Origin: Massilia violaceinigra
GTDB taxonomy: Bacteria > Pseudomonadota > Gammaproteobacteria > Burkholderiales > Burkholderiaceae_D
Assembly: GCF_002752675.1 (NCBI RefSeq)
Contig: NZ_CP024608.1
Span: 4,154,001-4,218,000, forward strand
DNA: 64,000 nucleotides
Reading direction: 5' to 3'
Below are positions 46,926 to 59,761 of the stretch, piece after piece. The notes beneath the pieces are model-generated. The model was given only the letters and a program-made list of their open reading frames with translations. It did no database searches and was not told the DNA's origin. Each line of letters starts with the position of its first letter. Position 1 is the stretch's first letter. The translations under genes and the position numbers were made by a program.

Positions 46926-47165
46926 ATGTCGGATATCGAACAACGCGTTAAAAAAATCGTCGCTGAGCAACTGGGCGTTGCAGAAGTAGACATCAAAATC
47001 GAATCTTCGTTCGTTGACGACCTCGGTGCGGATTCCCTCGACACCGTCGAACTGGTGATGGCACTGGAAGACGAATTCGAAATGGAAATCCCTGACGAAC
47101 AAGCTGAAAAGATCACCACCGTGAAACAGGCAATCGACTACGCTACGGCGCACGTCAAGGCCTAA
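46926..47165 (+). CDS. acpP: Acyl carrier protein
   Basis: A 79-residue acidic protein with the phosphopantetheine site GADSLDTVE (Ser37). It carries the growing chain for the fab enzymes. A TAAAAT at 46882-46887 is a plausible -10 of its own promoter, though the -35 is weak. AcpS, which activates it, is encoded at 59343. Confidence 0.98.
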   Translation: MSDIEQRVKKIVAEQLGVAEVDIKIESSFVDDLGADSLDTVELVMALEDEFEMEIPDEQAEKITTVKQAIDYATAHVKA

Positions 47166-47193
47166 GTTTTACAATTTTTCTCGGGAGAATCGC

Positions 47194-48465
47194 TTGAGCC
47201 GTTCACGAAATCGTCGTGTCGTCATCACCGGGCTGGGCTGCGTTTCACCAATCGGCAACACGGTTGCCGAGACGTGGAGCGCGGCGCTGGCCGGCAAGTC
47301 GGGCATTGCCAACATCACCAAGTTTGATGCGCAGCCCTTTTCGACCCACTTCGCGGGCGAAGTCAAGGGTTTCAATATCGAGGATTACATCCCTGCCAAG
47401 GATGCCCGCCACATGGATACGTTTATCCATTACGGCATGGCGGCGGGTATCCAGGCAATGCAGGATTGCGGACTGGTCGTCACCGAAGACAATGCCGACC
47501 GCATCGGCGTGATCATCGGTTCCGGCATCGGCGGCTTGCCGCTGATCGAAGACACCAAGGAAGAATACGCCAAGCGCGGCCCGCGCCGCATTTCCCCCTT
47601 TTTCGTGCCGGCCTCGATCATTAATATGATTTCGGGCAACCTGTCGATCAAGTACGGCTTGCGCGGTCCGAACCTGGCCATCGTCACGGCCTGCACCACC
47701 GGCCTGCACAGCATCGGCGCGGCTGGCCGCCTGATCGAGTACGGCGACGCCGACGTGATGATTGCGGGCGGTGCCGAAGCGACCATTTCGCCGCTGGGCC
47801 TGGGCGGTTTCGCCTCGGCACGCGCGCTGTCTTCGCGCAACGACGATCCGGCCACCGCCTCGCGTCCGTGGGACGTCGACCGCGACGGCTTCGTGCTGGG
47901 CGAGGGTGCCGGCGTGATGGTGCTCGAAGAGTACGAGCACGCCAAGGCGCGCGGCGCCAGGATCTATGCCGAACTGCTGGGCTTCGGCATGAGTGCCGAC
48001 GCCTACCACATGACGGCGCCGGTCGAAGACGGCAGTGGTGCGAGCCGCTGCATGCAATCGGCCCTGACCAATGCCGGCATCAATGCCGACCAGGTCAATT
48101 ACGTCAACGCGCACGGTACCTCGACCCCGCAGGGCGATGTGGCCGAAGTGCAGGGATTGAAGAAGACCTTCGGCGCGCACGCCGGCAAGCTGGTGGTCAA
48201 CTCGACCAAGTCGATGACCGGCCACCTGCTGGGCGGCGCCGGCGGCCTGGAAGCCGTGTTCACCGTGCTGGCGATGCATCACCAGATCTCGCCGCCGACG
48301 ATCAACATCTTCAACCAGGACCCCGCTTGCGACCTGGACTTCTGCGCCAATACGGCGCGCGAGATGAAGATCGACATCGCGGTGAAGAACTCGTTCGGCT
48401 TCGGTGGCACCAACGGCACCTTGGTATTCGGCAAGGCATTCGGCAAGGCATTCGGCAAGGCCTGA
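47194..48465 (+). CDS. fabF: 3-oxoacyl-ACP synthase II (FabF) with repeat tail
   Basis: A 423-residue condensing enzyme. Cys167 (VTACTTG), His in [11 protein letters not shown] and His in [12 protein letters not shown] form the active site. The start is TTG at 47194, preceded by GGGAG at 7 bases; no ATG lies near the conserved N terminus ([13 protein letters not shown]). The last residues are three FGKA repeats after TLV where the family normally ends with a few residues, caused by a 12-base repeat. Confidence 0.95.
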   Translation: MSRSRNRRVVITGLGCVSPIGNTVAETWSAALAGKSGIANITKFDAQPFSTHFAGEVKGFNIEDYIPAKDARHMDTFIHYGMAAGIQAMQDCGLVVTEDNADRIGVIIGSGIGGLPLIEDTKEEYAKRGPRRISPFFVPASIINMISGNLSIKYGLRGPNLAIVTACTTGLHSIGAAGRLIEYGDADVMIAGGAEATISPLGLGGFASARALSSRNDDPATASRPWDVDRDGFVLGEGAGVMVLEEYEHAKARGARIYAELLGFGMSADAYHMTAPVEDGSGASRCMQSALTNAGINADQVNYVNAHGTSTPQGDVAEVQGLKKTFGAHAGKLVVNSTKSMTGHLLGGAGGLEAVFTVLAMHHQISPPTINIFNQDPACDLDFCANTAREMKIDIAVKNSFGFGGTNGTLVFGKAFGKAFGKA

Positions 48466-48657
48466 ACCCCGGCGTCGCTAAAACAATCCTTGGTGCAATG
48501 ACGCGCAGGAAAAATTTTCGCGTCGCAGCATGAACTTTCGGCGTCCGCACTTGTCTCAAGTGTGGGCGTCGATGAAACGCCGGCGGCTCTCGCCGGGGTC
48601 CGATTTGCCCAGTGCACCATCACGCACTGGCGCCCCGCAGCACCTTTCCTACTGATT

Positions 48658-49155
48658 ATGTCGATTGCGGTTTCCGCCTGCATCAGGCCGTCGCGTTCCT
48701 TGCGTCTGGTTCTGCTGTGCTATGCCGCGCTCAATCTGACCGTGGCTCTTGCGCTCGTCGGGCGCTGGGCTGCGGGCATTGGCGCGGCCAGCGTTTTGCC
48801 GGCATGGTGTGCTGGGGCTTGCGCCTTGGCAGCAATGCTTGCATGGAGGGCATCGGCACAGGGGGAAATGCGGCGCAGGATTGATATTTCTGGACTCGGC
48901 GAGATTCGCCTGACGGTACAACAGAGCTTGGGCGCAGTACCGGCCGAAGCAGATGTGCTGCAATTGCTTCCCGGATCGACTATCTGGCCGCACAGCCTGC
49001 TCCTGCTGCTGGGCTCATCCGGTGGCAAGCTCGTCAGTGTGCTGCTCATCTGGCCGGACAGTTTGGCTCGCGAGCAATTCCGGGGTTTGTCGGTGGCCCT
49101 CAGGGCCATTGCCGGGCGGGACAATAAATTTGTCGGAAATAACAAAATACTTTGA
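48658..49155 (+). CDS. YgfX family membrane protein
   Basis: A 165-residue protein with two membrane helices (about 15-60) and a soluble C-terminal half (LLPGSTIWPHSLLLLLGSSGG; LIWPDSLAREQFRGLSVALR) that fits YgfX, a protein often found just upstream of rpoE in betaproteobacteria. In E. coli YgfX (CptA) acts with SdhE. The start at 48658 is chosen because the helix follows; an in-frame start at 48562 is also possible. Confidence 0.6.
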   Translation: MSIAVSACIRPSRSLRLVLLCYAALNLTVALALVGRWAAGIGAASVLPAWCAGACALAAMLAWRASAQGEMRRRIDISGLGEIRLTVQQSLGAVPAEADVLQLLPGSTIWPHSLLLLLGSSGGKLVSVLLIWPDSLAREQFRGLSVALRAIAGRDNKFVGNNKIL

Positions 49156-49180
49156 ACTTATTGCAAGCGGCCAACTCTAT
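49154..49180 (+). promoter_or_regulatory. SigmaE-type promoter of rpoE
   Basis: GAACTT at 49154-49159, 16 bases, TCTAT at 49176-49180. The RpoE consensus is GGAACTT-N15/16-TC(T/A)GA. It overlaps the end of the ygfX-like gene, 45 bases before rpoE, in the place expected for autoregulation. Confidence 0.5.
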
Positions 49181-49224
49181 AGACATAGGGACGGGCCGCT
49201 GCTGCAGCCAAGAGGGCAGGGTCA

Positions 49225-49827
49225 GTGACGACAGAACGCGAGTGTGATCAACTGCTGGTTGAGCGCGTCCAGGCTGGCGACAGGCAGGCGTTCGACCTGC
49301 TGGTCAGTAAATATCAGCGCAGGCTGATGCGGCTTGTTTCGCGCCTGGTGCATGATCCGGCCGAGGCCGAGGACGTGGTACAGGAAACATTCATCAAGGC
49401 GTATCGGGCCTTGCGGCATTTCAGGGGGGATTCCGCTTTCTATACGTGGCTCTACAGAATCGGGATCAATACGGCGAAGAATTTTCTCGTCACGCAGGGC
49501 AGGCGCGCACCGACCTCGACCGAGTCCGATGCGGAGCGCGCCGAAGCGTTTGACGATGCGGACAGCTTGCGTGACATCAACACCCCGGAATCGGTGTTGG
49601 CAAGCAAGCAGATCGCTTATACGGTCAATGCCGCGATGGAGGCGCTGCCGCACGAATTGCGCAACGCGATTGTCCTGCGCGAAATTGAAGGGTTGAGCTA
49701 CGAAGAAATAGCGGAAGTGATGTCATGTCCCATCGGCACGGTGCGCAGCCGGATTTTCCGGGCGCGCGAAGTGATCGCCGAAAAGTTGAGGCCCTTGCTC
49801 GACATGCCAGTTGACAAACGACGCTAA
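49225..49827 (+). CDS. rpoE: RNA polymerase sigma factor RpoE (ECF)
   Basis: A 200-residue ECF sigma factor. Region 2 (DLLVSKYQRRLMRLVSRLV, DVVQETFIKAYRAL, FYTWLYRIGINTAKNFL) and region 4 (ELRNAIVLREIEGLSYEEIA, GTVRSRIFRARE) match RpoE/AlgU. It directs envelope-stress genes. Start is GTG at 49225 with AGGG upstream. rseA follows 62 bases later, the standard order. Confidence 0.94.
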   Translation: MTTERECDQLLVERVQAGDRQAFDLLVSKYQRRLMRLVSRLVHDPAEAEDVVQETFIKAYRALRHFRGDSAFYTWLYRIGINTAKNFLVTQGRRAPTSTESDAERAEAFDDADSLRDINTPESVLASKQIAYTVNAAMEALPHELRNAIVLREIEGLSYEEIAEVMSCPIGTVRSRIFRAREVIAEKLRPLLDMPVDKRR

Positions 49828-49889
49828 AGGTAGCGATGATCGCTCTAATCGGTTAACTTTTGGTCACACTTACAGTGATGGAAATACTG

Positions 49890-50465
49890 ATGGACACCCC
49901 GAAAAAAGTCCGGGAGCAGATCTCGGCGTTCAGCGACCACGAACTGTCGCCGTCCACGTTTCCTGACGCGGCCCTGCATTCGGCCGACGGCCAGCACGCG
50001 TGGGACCTGTACCACCGCATCCGCGACGCCATGCGCGACCCGGGCGGGCCCGACGTATCCGACGCATTCGCCGGCAAACTGGCGGCGCGCCTGGCGGCCG
50101 AGCCGCCGCCGGGCAAGCGCGTGCTGCGCGCATCGAGCGCGGCCCTGTCGCGGCGCGCGCCGCCCATTCCCCCGGCCGCCGTGGCCGCCGGCGCGGCCGG
50201 GCCGGTCACCGGCATCAGCGAGGCGGCGGTGACCGGCAGCGCCGGCCCCGTGAGCGGCAGCGATGCGCCCGATGCGCCGGACGCGATAGCCGTCGCCGAA
50301 CCGGTGAACGAGGCCATCACCGAACCGCGGGCCGAGGGCGCGACCGGAAGCCGGGACGCCAAGGCCGATGGCGCGGCCGACAGCATCGCCGATGGCAGGG
50401 CCGATGGCATGGCCGATCCCAAGCCGGTCAGCATGGCCAAGCCGGCCATCGCCTCGATTTCCTGA
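49890..50465 (+). CDS. rseA: Anti-sigmaE factor RseA, no membrane segment
   Basis: A 191-residue protein (a start at 49878 adds four residues). Residues 1-75 (MDTPKKVREQISAFSDHELS, WDLYHRIRDAMR) are the sigmaE-binding RseA N-terminal domain. The rest is a low-complexity Ala/Gly/Pro/Asp stretch with ADG repeats, ending KPAIASIS; I find no hydrophobic helix. Classical RseA spans the inner membrane and is cleaved by DegS and RseP. Here release from sigmaE must work otherwise, or the protein is soluble. Confidence 0.75.
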   Translation: MDTPKKVREQISAFSDHELSPSTFPDAALHSADGQHAWDLYHRIRDAMRDPGGPDVSDAFAGKLAARLAAEPPPGKRVLRASSAALSRRAPPIPPAAVAAGAAGPVTGISEAAVTGSAGPVSGSDAPDAPDAIAVAEPVNEAITEPRAEGATGSRDAKADGAADSIADGRADGMADPKPVSMAKPAIASIS

Positions 50466-50663
50466 TCCACCCTCGTCATCCGCGCCGTGCTTGCCTGGCA
50501 GGCATGCCGTGGCCGCCCGCCGGGCGCCGCCCTGGCGCGGGGCGCCCCCGCCATTGACGGCGCCATCGCGCCGCGGCCGGGCCGGCGACGAGCGGCGCGA
50601 CAAGGAGGGCGTTTTGGCTTACCATAACGTCAATCTTTATCCGATTCCCCCTACCCGATCACC

Positions 50664-52133
50664 ATGACACTTTCCGTTGGCAGCAAGCTCTTCTCCGCTT
50701 TGTTCATCGCCGCTGCCGCCCTGGGCGCGGCCCCGCAGGCGGGGGCCGCCACACCGGTGGGCGCGCCGCTGGTCACCGGCCTGCCCGATTTCACCGACCT
50801 GATCGACAAGGTCGGGCCGGCGGTGGTCGATATCCGCACCACCGAAAAGCTCAAGCCGGGCGAGCGCGCGCCCACCGAGGAAGAAGTGCTGGACCTGCTG
50901 CGCCGCTTCTACGGCGCGCAGGACCCGCGCGGCAGGCGCGCTCCCCAGCCGCAGTTGCCGCCCCAGGCCCCGTCCCAGGAAGATGAGCTGCAGCGCGGCG
51001 TCGGGTCCGGCTTTCTGATTTCGGCCGACGGCTTCGTGCTCACCAACGCCCATGTCGTCGACGGCGCCGACGAAGTGCTGGTCACCCTGACCGACCGGCG
51101 CGAATTCAAGGCCCGCGTGCTCGGTTCCGACAAGCGCTCGGACGTGGCCCTGCTCAAGCTCGACGCCCAACAGTTGCCCAGCCTGACCATCGGCGACTCA
51201 GGCAAGATCCGCGTGGGCGAATGGGTGATCGCCATCGGCTCGCCCTTTAACCTGAACAATACGGTCACGGCCGGCATCATTTCGGCCAAGTCGCGCGATA
51301 CCGGCGACTTCCTGCCGCTGATCCAGAGCGATGTGGCGGTCAATCCCGGCAACTCGGGCGGCCCCCTGATCAATATGCGCGGCGAAGTCATCGGCATCAA
51401 TTCCCAGATCGCGACCCTCTCCGGCGGCTACAACGGCATTTCCTTTGCCGTGCCGATCGATGAAGTGATGCGCGTTGCCGACCAGCTCAAGAAGAGCGGC
51501 AAGGTCACGCGCGGGCGCCTCGGGGTCGAAATCGACGAACTGACCAAGGACGTGGCCGAGGCGCTGGGCCTGGGCCAGGCGCGCGGCGTCGAAGTGGTGC
51601 GGGTGGAGGCGGGCGGTCCGGCCGACAAGGATGGCATCAAGGTCGGCGACATCATCCTCAAGTTCAACGGCAAGGAAATCGAGCGCAGCGGCGATTTGCC
51701 GCGCCTGGTGGGCGCCACGGCCGTGGGCAGCAAGGCCGTGGTCACGGTCTGGCGCCAGGGCCAGCAGAAAGACATTACGGTCAACATCGTCACGCTCGAC
51801 GACGACAAGGCCGCGCGCAAGCCGGGTCCCAAGAAGCCGGGCCCCGAGCAGCGTCCCAACGCGCTGGGCCTGCATGTGTCGGACCTGAGCGAGGTGCAGC
51901 GCAAGCAATTGCAGATCGACGGCGGCGTGCTGGTCGATGCCAGCGAAGCGCTGGCGGCACGTGCCGGCCTGCGTCCGGGCGACCTGATCCTGCAATTGAA
52001 CAATATCGAAATCAAGGATGCCAAACAGTTCAACGCCCTGGTCGCCCGGCTCGATCCCCGCAAAAATGCCCTGGTGCTGGTGCGGCGCGACGACACCGCC
52101 CAATACGTGGTGATCCATCCCCAAACAAGGTAA
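50664..52133 (+). CDS. mucD: Periplasmic Do-family serine protease (MucD/DegP)
   Basis: A 489-residue protease/chaperone with a signal peptide (about 28 residues), trypsin-like domain with His130 (TNAHVVDG), Asp160 (RSDVALLKL) and Ser231 (NPGNSGGPL), and two PDZ domains (about 275-370 and 390-480). It degrades misfolded periplasmic proteins and limits the sigmaE response. It follows rseA directly; rseB is missing between them. Confidence 0.94.
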   Translation: MTLSVGSKLFSALFIAAAALGAAPQAGAATPVGAPLVTGLPDFTDLIDKVGPAVVDIRTTEKLKPGERAPTEEEVLDLLRRFYGAQDPRGRRAPQPQLPPQAPSQEDELQRGVGSGFLISADGFVLTNAHVVDGADEVLVTLTDRREFKARVLGSDKRSDVALLKLDAQQLPSLTIGDSGKIRVGEWVIAIGSPFNLNNTVTAGIISAKSRDTGDFLPLIQSDVAVNPGNSGGPLINMRGEVIGINSQIATLSGGYNGISFAVPIDEVMRVADQLKKSGKVTRGRLGVEIDELTKDVAEALGLGQARGVEVVRVEAGGPADKDGIKVGDIILKFNGKEIERSGDLPRLVGATAVGSKAVVTVWRQGQQKDITVNIVTLDDDKAARKPGPKKPGPEQRPNALGLHVSDLSEVQRKQLQIDGGVLVDASEALAARAGLRPGDLILQLNNIEIKDAKQFNALVARLDPRKNALVLVRRDDTAQYVVIHPQTR

Positions 52134-52205
52134 GCCCTGAGCGGCAAACCAGCCATCGCCGGCGCCCCCTGGCCGCCGGCTTTTCCTTTTTGATAACGCG
52201 ATGCC

Positions 52206-52466
52206 ATGATCCGATTCACCCTGTATTCCCGCAGCTACTGCCACCTGTGCGACGACCTGCTCGACGCCCTCAATGCCCTGCAAACCGAGACCGTGCGCTT
52301 CGCCGTCGAGGTGATCGACGTCGATGCCGACCCGGCCCTGGTCGAGCGCTTCGACGAACTGGTGCCGGTGTTGTTCGGCGACCCGGCCGGCCCCGAGCTG
52401 TGCCACTACTTCCTCGACGAAGCGGCCGTGCGTGCCTACCTGGCGGCATCGCCTGTGTCGATTTAA
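52206..52466 (+). CDS. Glutaredoxin-like protein (DUF836)
   Basis: An 86-residue thioredoxin-fold protein: IRFTLYSRSYCHLCDDLLDAL with a CHLC redox site, and a cis-Pro region ELVPVLFG. Usually found between mucD and lepA in this family of bacteria. Substrate unknown. Confidence 0.85.
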   Translation: MIRFTLYSRSYCHLCDDLLDALNALQTETVRFAVEVIDVDADPALVERFDELVPVLFGDPAGPELCHYFLDEAAVRAYLAASPVSI

Positions 52467-52530
52467 CAATGTTTACACGGAATTCGGCAATAGACCGGCT
52501 TTCTACCCTGAAATCCGGTAAAATGCGGGG

Positions 52531-52626
52531 GTCGGAATTAGCTTCTGTTCTGAGCTTGACAGCTTCTCTCGCTTGACAAGGCGCTCGCCTGGGGATAGCC
52601 ATGCCCCCCACGGAGCGCTTTTTTCG
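52531..52626 (+). ncRNA. Candidate small RNA or attenuated lepA leader
   Basis: A TAAAAT at 52519-52524 resembles the -10 of other promoters here (the -35 is weak), and a hairpin plus T6 ends at 52624. A transcript of about 95 bases could form between them. It is not 4.5S, 6S or tmRNA by sequence. Either an independent small RNA or a leader that ends most transcripts before lepA. Low confidence. Confidence 0.3.
52581..52624 (+). terminator. Terminator-like hairpin with T6
   Basis: Outer stem GCGCTC / GAGCGC closing an inner GGGG / CCCC stem, followed by TTTTTT. It lies 128 bases upstream of lepA, so it ends the mucD-grx transcript or attenuates lepA. Confidence 0.6.
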
Positions 52627-52751
52627 TATGGGGGCGGCGTCGCCCCGATACGGCAAGCCGGCACAGCAAGCTGACGCAGCAAGCTGGAGCACCAAAGCCC
52701 GCGCGACCACCCCGAATGTCGTCCTTCCCTACTTGGTTTTGAATTGCATTA

Positions 52752-54541
<1,790 letters not shown>

Positions 54542-54545
<4 letters not shown>

Positions 54546-55456
54546 ACCTGCAGTTTATCTTAGGGAATTTTGCACTGATCCTGTTCGTGGCGATGGTCCT
54601 CACGGGCATCGTCTGGTGTCTGGATGTGTTTTATTTCGCGCGCCAGCGGCGTGCCGCGGCCGATGCGGCCCTGGCCGCCTTCGACGCGCGCAACGCCAAG
54701 CTGAGCACCGAGGGCATCAAGGTCGACAACACCAGCCGCCAGTCGATCGAAGCGGCCATCCTGCGCCAGCCGACCTGGATCGAGTACTCGGGCAGCTTCT
54801 TCCCGGTGATTGCGCTGGTGTTCATCCTGCGCTCCTTCCTGTACGAGCCGTTCAAGATTCCCTCGGGTTCGATGGTGCCGACCCTGGTCATCGGCGACCT
54901 GATCCTGGTGAACAAGTTCACCTACGGCATCCGCCTGCCGGTGCTGAACCAGAAAATCATCGACGTCAACGACCCCCAGCGCGGCGACGTGATGGTGTTC
55001 AAATATCCCGACGATATGGCGCAGGATTACATCAAACGGGTGGTCGGCATTCCCGGTGATAAAATCACGTATGAAAACAAGCGCCTGACCGTCAACGGCC
55101 AGGAAGTGAAGTACACGGCGCTCCCCGATTTCCTCGACGAGGAATCACCCGTGTACCATAAGCAATACATGGAAGGCCTGACCGGCGTGCCGCACCGCAT
55201 CCTCAACGATGAGGGCAAGGCGGTGATCAACATCGACCAGGTCAAGAACTTCCCGCACCGGGAAGGTTGCACGTATACCGTCGATAAATTTACTTGTATC
55301 GTACCTCCGGGCAATTACTTTATGATGGGCGATAATCGGGACAACAGCTCCGACAGCCGTTATTGGGGCTTCGTCCCGAATAAGAATATCGTGGGCAAGG
55401 CGTTTTTTGTCTGGATGAACCTGGGTAGTCTTGGCCGCATCGGCAGCATTCATTAA
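54542..55456 (+). CDS. lepB: Signal peptidase I
   Basis: A 304-residue membrane protease with two N-terminal helices (about 7-27 and 85-100). Catalytic Ser110 ([10 protein letters not shown]) and Lys165 ([10 protein letters not shown]) are present, with the box E region [14 protein letters not shown]. It removes signal peptides at the outer face of the inner membrane. lepA-lepB is a standard operon. Confidence 0.96.
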
Positions 55457-55473
55457 AGTCAAAGGGATTTACT

Positions 55474-55881
55474 ATGTACGGATCGAAACCCGTCAATCTG
55501 GCGAAACAGCAGGGTGTGTCCTTGTCAGGCCTGATTTTCTTGCTGGCAATCATTACCTTTATTGCCATGTTCGCCATGAAAGTCTTTCCGACCTTTCTCG
55601 AATACCGCTCGGTCAAGGCCGGCATCATCGCCGCCAAGAAGATCGACGGCACGGTGCGCGACATTCAGCTGTCCTTCGACAAGCACGCCGACATCAACAG
55701 CATTAAAACGATCAAGGGCACCGACCTGATCATCACCAAGGATACCGGCGAGACCCAGGTGGCATTCGCCTACACCTCGCGCATTCCGCTGATCACCAAT
55801 GTCACGCTGCTGATCGACTACTCGGGTACCACCGACCCGAGCGGCGTCATTCCTGAAAAACCGGCAGACCCCATCCGTTAA
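55474..55881 (+). CDS. DUF4845 membrane protein
   Basis: A 135-residue protein with one N-terminal membrane helix ([25 protein letters not shown] split around residue 20) and a short soluble domain. DUF4845 genes lie between lepB and rnc in many beta- and gammaproteobacteria; function unknown. It follows lepB by 17 bases and may be co-transcribed. Confidence 0.85.
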   Translation: MYGSKPVNLAKQQGVSLSGLIFLLAIITFIAMFAMKVFPTFLEYRSVKAGIIAAKKIDGTVRDIQLSFDKHADINSIKTIKGTDLIITKDTGETQVAFAYTSRIPLITNVTLLIDYSGTTDPSGVIPEKPADPIR

Positions 55882-55907
55882 GGCAGTCCAACCAAGAAAT
55901 CCGACAC

Positions 55908-56746
55908 ATGAATCTTCAGTTATTGCAAACGCGCTTAGGGTATACGTTCCAGGATGCTGGCCTGTTGCAGCAAGCCTTGACGCACCGCAGCCACAGCAGT
56001 TTGCATAACGAGCGCCTGGAGTTTCTCGGCGATTCGGTCCTGAACTGCGTGGTGGCGTCGGTGCTGTACGAGCGTTTTACCGCCATCGACGAGGGCGACC
56101 TGTCGCGCCTGCGCGCCAACCTGGTCAAGCAGCAGTCGCTCTACGAGATCGCCCAGAAGCTGGAATTGTCGCAATTCCTGCGCCTGGGCGAGGGCGAGCT
56201 CAAGTCCGGCGGCTTTCGCCGGCCTTCGATCCTGGCCGACACGCTCGAAGCGCTGCTGGGCGCGATTTTCCTCGACGCCGGCTTCAATGCCGCGCGCGAC
56301 GTGATCCGTGCCTTCTACATCCCGATTCTCGACTCGGTCGACCCGCGCACCCTCGGCAAGGATGCCAAGACCTTGCTCCAGGAATTTTTGCAAAGTAAGA
56401 AAATCTCGCTGCCGACCTATAACGTGGTGGCCACCCATGGCGCCGCGCACAGCCAGGAATTCGAGATCGAATGCCTGGTGCCCAAGCTCGGCATCCAGGT
56501 CTACGGCCGTGGCGGCAGCCGCCGCGCCGGCGAACAGGCCGCCGCCAAGCTCGCGCTCGAAGTGGCCGAGCAAGCCTTGCTGAAGACCCCGCCGGCCGGC
56601 CGCAAGGCCAAGCCGCGCGCCGCCCAGCTCAAGCTGGCCGGCATCGCTACCATCCAGAGCGACGCCGAGCCCGACGCCGACGACGACAGCACGCTGCCGG
56701 TCGACGCCAAAACCCCTAAACACCCGCCTCCAGAAACGAAATCTGC

Positions 56747-56750
<4 letters not shown>
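55908..56750 (+). CDS. rnc: Ribonuclease III
   Basis: A 280-residue double-strand-specific RNase. The signature [10 protein letters not shown] at 34-43 has the catalytic Glu38 and Asp42, with Asp111/Glu114 in [11 protein letters not shown]. The dsRNA-binding domain covers about 155-225. A disordered C-terminal tail of about 50 residues ([14 protein letters not shown]) is longer than in E. coli. It processes rRNA and mRNA. The stop overlaps era by 4 bases. Confidence 0.96.
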
Positions 56751-57649
<899 letters not shown>

Positions 57650-57673
57650 GCGCGGAGCAGCGCCGCCACCCGC

Positions 57674-58534
57674 ATGCCCACCAACGACGCCGACCTGACC
57701 GTCGCCGTAGCGGCCAGCGCGCCTGCCGCGGCGCAGGCACAGTCGGCACCCTCCTTGGAGGCCGCCTTGGCGCCCTCCCTGGCGTCCGCCCCGGCGCCAG
57801 CGAAGCGGCGCGTCCCCCAGCGCGGCGAGCGAGTCAGCGAGCAGCCATCGTTCGTGCTGCACAGTTATCCGTACAAGGAAACGAGCCTGATCGTCGACAT
57901 GTTCACGCGCGACTTCGGCCGCGTGGGACTGGTCGCCAAGGGCGCCAAGCGGCCGCTGTCGAAGCTGCGCGGCGTGCTGCAGACCTTCCAGCCACTGCAG
58001 GCCGCGTGGAGCGGCAAGTCCGAACTGCGCACCCTGATCGACGCCGAGTGGGTGGGCGGCATGCTCCCCCTGGAGAAGACCGCGCTGCTGTGCGGCTTCT
58101 ACCTCAACGAACTGCTGGTCAAGCTGATCGCGCGCGACGACCCGCACCCGGCCCTGTTCGACCACTACGTCTCGACCCTGAACCAGCTGGCCCACAACGA
58201 ACCGGCGCCGATCGTCTTGCGAAAATTCGAACGGGCCTTACTTAAAGAGACAGGCGTGGCCGCCGACCTGACGCGCTGCACCAGCGCCCGCACGGCGGTC
58301 GAGCCGGATGGCCAGTACGTGGTCGACCCCGAGCGCGGCGCGCGCCCGGCACGCGACGCCGACAGCTGGCCGGCGGTGAGCGGCAAGACCCTGCTCGACA
58401 TGGAACGCGAAGACTACAGCGACCCGGTGACCCAGGCGCAGAGCAAAGTGCTGATGCGCTTCCTGCTGGCCCACCAGCTGGGCGGATCGCCCCTGAACAC
58501 GCGCCAGATCCTGATCGACCTGATGCAGTTATAA
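57674..58534 (+). CDS. recO: DNA repair protein RecO with N-terminal extension
   Basis: A 286-residue protein. The RecO OB fold begins at about residue 60 ([35 protein letters not shown]) and the helical C-terminal part includes [14 protein letters not shown]. RecO loads RecA with RecR in gap repair. The first 55 residues are Ala/Pro-rich and probably disordered; the true start could be later, but no better start with a ribosome-binding site is evident. Confidence 0.9.
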   Translation: MPTNDADLTVAVAASAPAAAQAQSAPSLEAALAPSLASAPAPAKRRVPQRGERVSEQPSFVLHSYPYKETSLIVDMFTRDFGRVGLVAKGAKRPLSKLRGVLQTFQPLQAAWSGKSELRTLIDAEWVGGMLPLEKTALLCGFYLNELLVKLIARDDPHPALFDHYVSTLNQLAHNEPAPIVLRKFERALLKETGVAADLTRCTSARTAVEPDGQYVVDPERGARPARDADSWPAVSGKTLLDMEREDYSDPVTQAQSKVLMRFLLAHQLGGSPLNTRQILIDLMQL

Positions 58535-58560
58535 ATTATCCACGCACCCGAGCAACCATC

Positions 58561-59328
58561 ATGAGCTTCCTCCAACCGAATGGCCCGGTCATCGACCTGG
58601 GCGTGAATATCGACCATGTGGCGACCCTGCGCAATGCGCGCGGCACCGTGTATCCGGACCCGCTGCGCGCGGCCATGCTGGCCGAGCAGGCCGGCGCCGA
58701 CGTGATCACCCTGCACCTGCGCGAAGACCGGCGCCACATCAAGGACGCCGACGTGATCGCCCTGCGCCCGCAGCTGATGACGCGCATGAACCTGGAAGCG
58801 GCCGTCACGCGCGAGATGATCGACTTCGCTTGTTCCGTGCGGCCCCAGGACGTATGCCTGGTGCCCGAGCGGCGCGAAGAAGTGACCACCGAAGGCGGCC
58901 TCGATGTGATCCGCTACTACAAGGAAGTCGAAGCGGCCGTCAAACAGCTGCAAGGGGAGGGCATTCGCGTGAGCCTGTTCATCGACGCCGACGAAGCGCA
59001 GATCGGCGCGGCCGCCGACTTGAACGTGCCGGTGATTGAACTGCACACCGGGCGCTATGCCGAAGCCGGCGAGGGCGAACTGGCGCATGAACTGGAGCGC
59101 ATCCGGCTCGGGGCCCGCTTTGGCGTCTCGCGCGGCCTGAAGGTCAACGCCGGCCACGGCCTGCACTACCAGAACGTGCAGGCCATCGCGGCCATCGCCG
59201 ATATCGGCGAACTCAATATCGGCCACGCAATCGTCGCCCATGCGCTGTTTGCCGGATTTGAAAACGCGGTGCGCGAGATGAAGGCCATCATGGTCGCCGC
59301 GCGCCTGGCCGCGCGCGTGTCGGCTTAA
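58561..59328 (+). CDS. pdxJ: Pyridoxine 5'-phosphate synthase
   Basis: A 255-residue TIM-barrel enzyme. [17 protein letters not shown] at the start, [14 protein letters not shown] and [12 protein letters not shown] are PdxJ signatures. It condenses 3-amino-2-oxopropyl phosphate with deoxyxylulose phosphate in vitamin B6 synthesis. It lies 26 bases after recO and 14 before acpS. Confidence 0.97.
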   Translation: MSFLQPNGPVIDLGVNIDHVATLRNARGTVYPDPLRAAMLAEQAGADVITLHLREDRRHIKDADVIALRPQLMTRMNLEAAVTREMIDFACSVRPQDVCLVPERREEVTTEGGLDVIRYYKEVEAAVKQLQGEGIRVSLFIDADEAQIGAAADLNVPVIELHTGRYAEAGEGELAHELERIRLGARFGVSRGLKVNAGHGLHYQNVQAIAAIADIGELNIGHAIVAHALFAGFENAVREMKAIMVAARLAARVSA

Positions 59329-59342
59329 CCGGCGCCGCGCCG

Positions 59343-59735
59343 ATGATCTACGGGATCGGCACCGACATCGTGCAGATCGCGCGCATCGAGGCGGCGCTGG
59401 CGCGCAGCGAGCGCTTCGCAACGAAGATTTTGGGTGACGACGAACTGGCGGTGTTCCGCCAGCGCCGCGAGCAGAACGCGGTGCGCGGCATGCGCTACCT
59501 GGCCACGCGTTTCGCGGCCAAGGAAGCGTTCTCGAAAGCGATCGGCCTGGGCCTGTGCCTGCCGATGGCATGGCGCAGCGCGCAGATGCTCAACACGCCG
59601 GCCGGCCAGCCCGTCATGGTGTGCAGTGGCGCGCTTGACGCCTTTATGCGGCAAAATGGGCTCAGTGCCCAGGTGACGGTGAGCGATGAAGCCGAGTACG
59701 GCGTCGCCTTCGTGATCGTCACCCGGCAAGCCTGA
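59343..59735 (+). CDS. acpS: Holo-ACP synthase AcpS
   Basis: A 130-residue enzyme that attaches 4'-phosphopantetheine to Acp[14 protein letters not shown] with Asp8 and [13 protein letters not shown] with the catalytic Glu are present. Its partner acpP is 12 kb upstream. The pdxJ-acpS order is conserved. Confidence 0.96.
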   Translation: MIYGIGTDIVQIARIEAALARSERFATKILGDDELAVFRQRREQNAVRGMRYLATRFAAKEAFSKAIGLGLCLPMAWRSAQMLNTPAGQPVMVCSGALDAFMRQNGLSAQVTVSDEAEYGVAFVIVTRQA

Positions 59736-59761
59736 TTTAATTGACCCGGATTGATGCTGCA

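Noticed and set aside
52531..52626. 4.5S (SRP) or 6S RNA upstream of lepA
   Set aside because: The SRP core motif (GGAAGCAGCC region) and the long 6S fold are absent.
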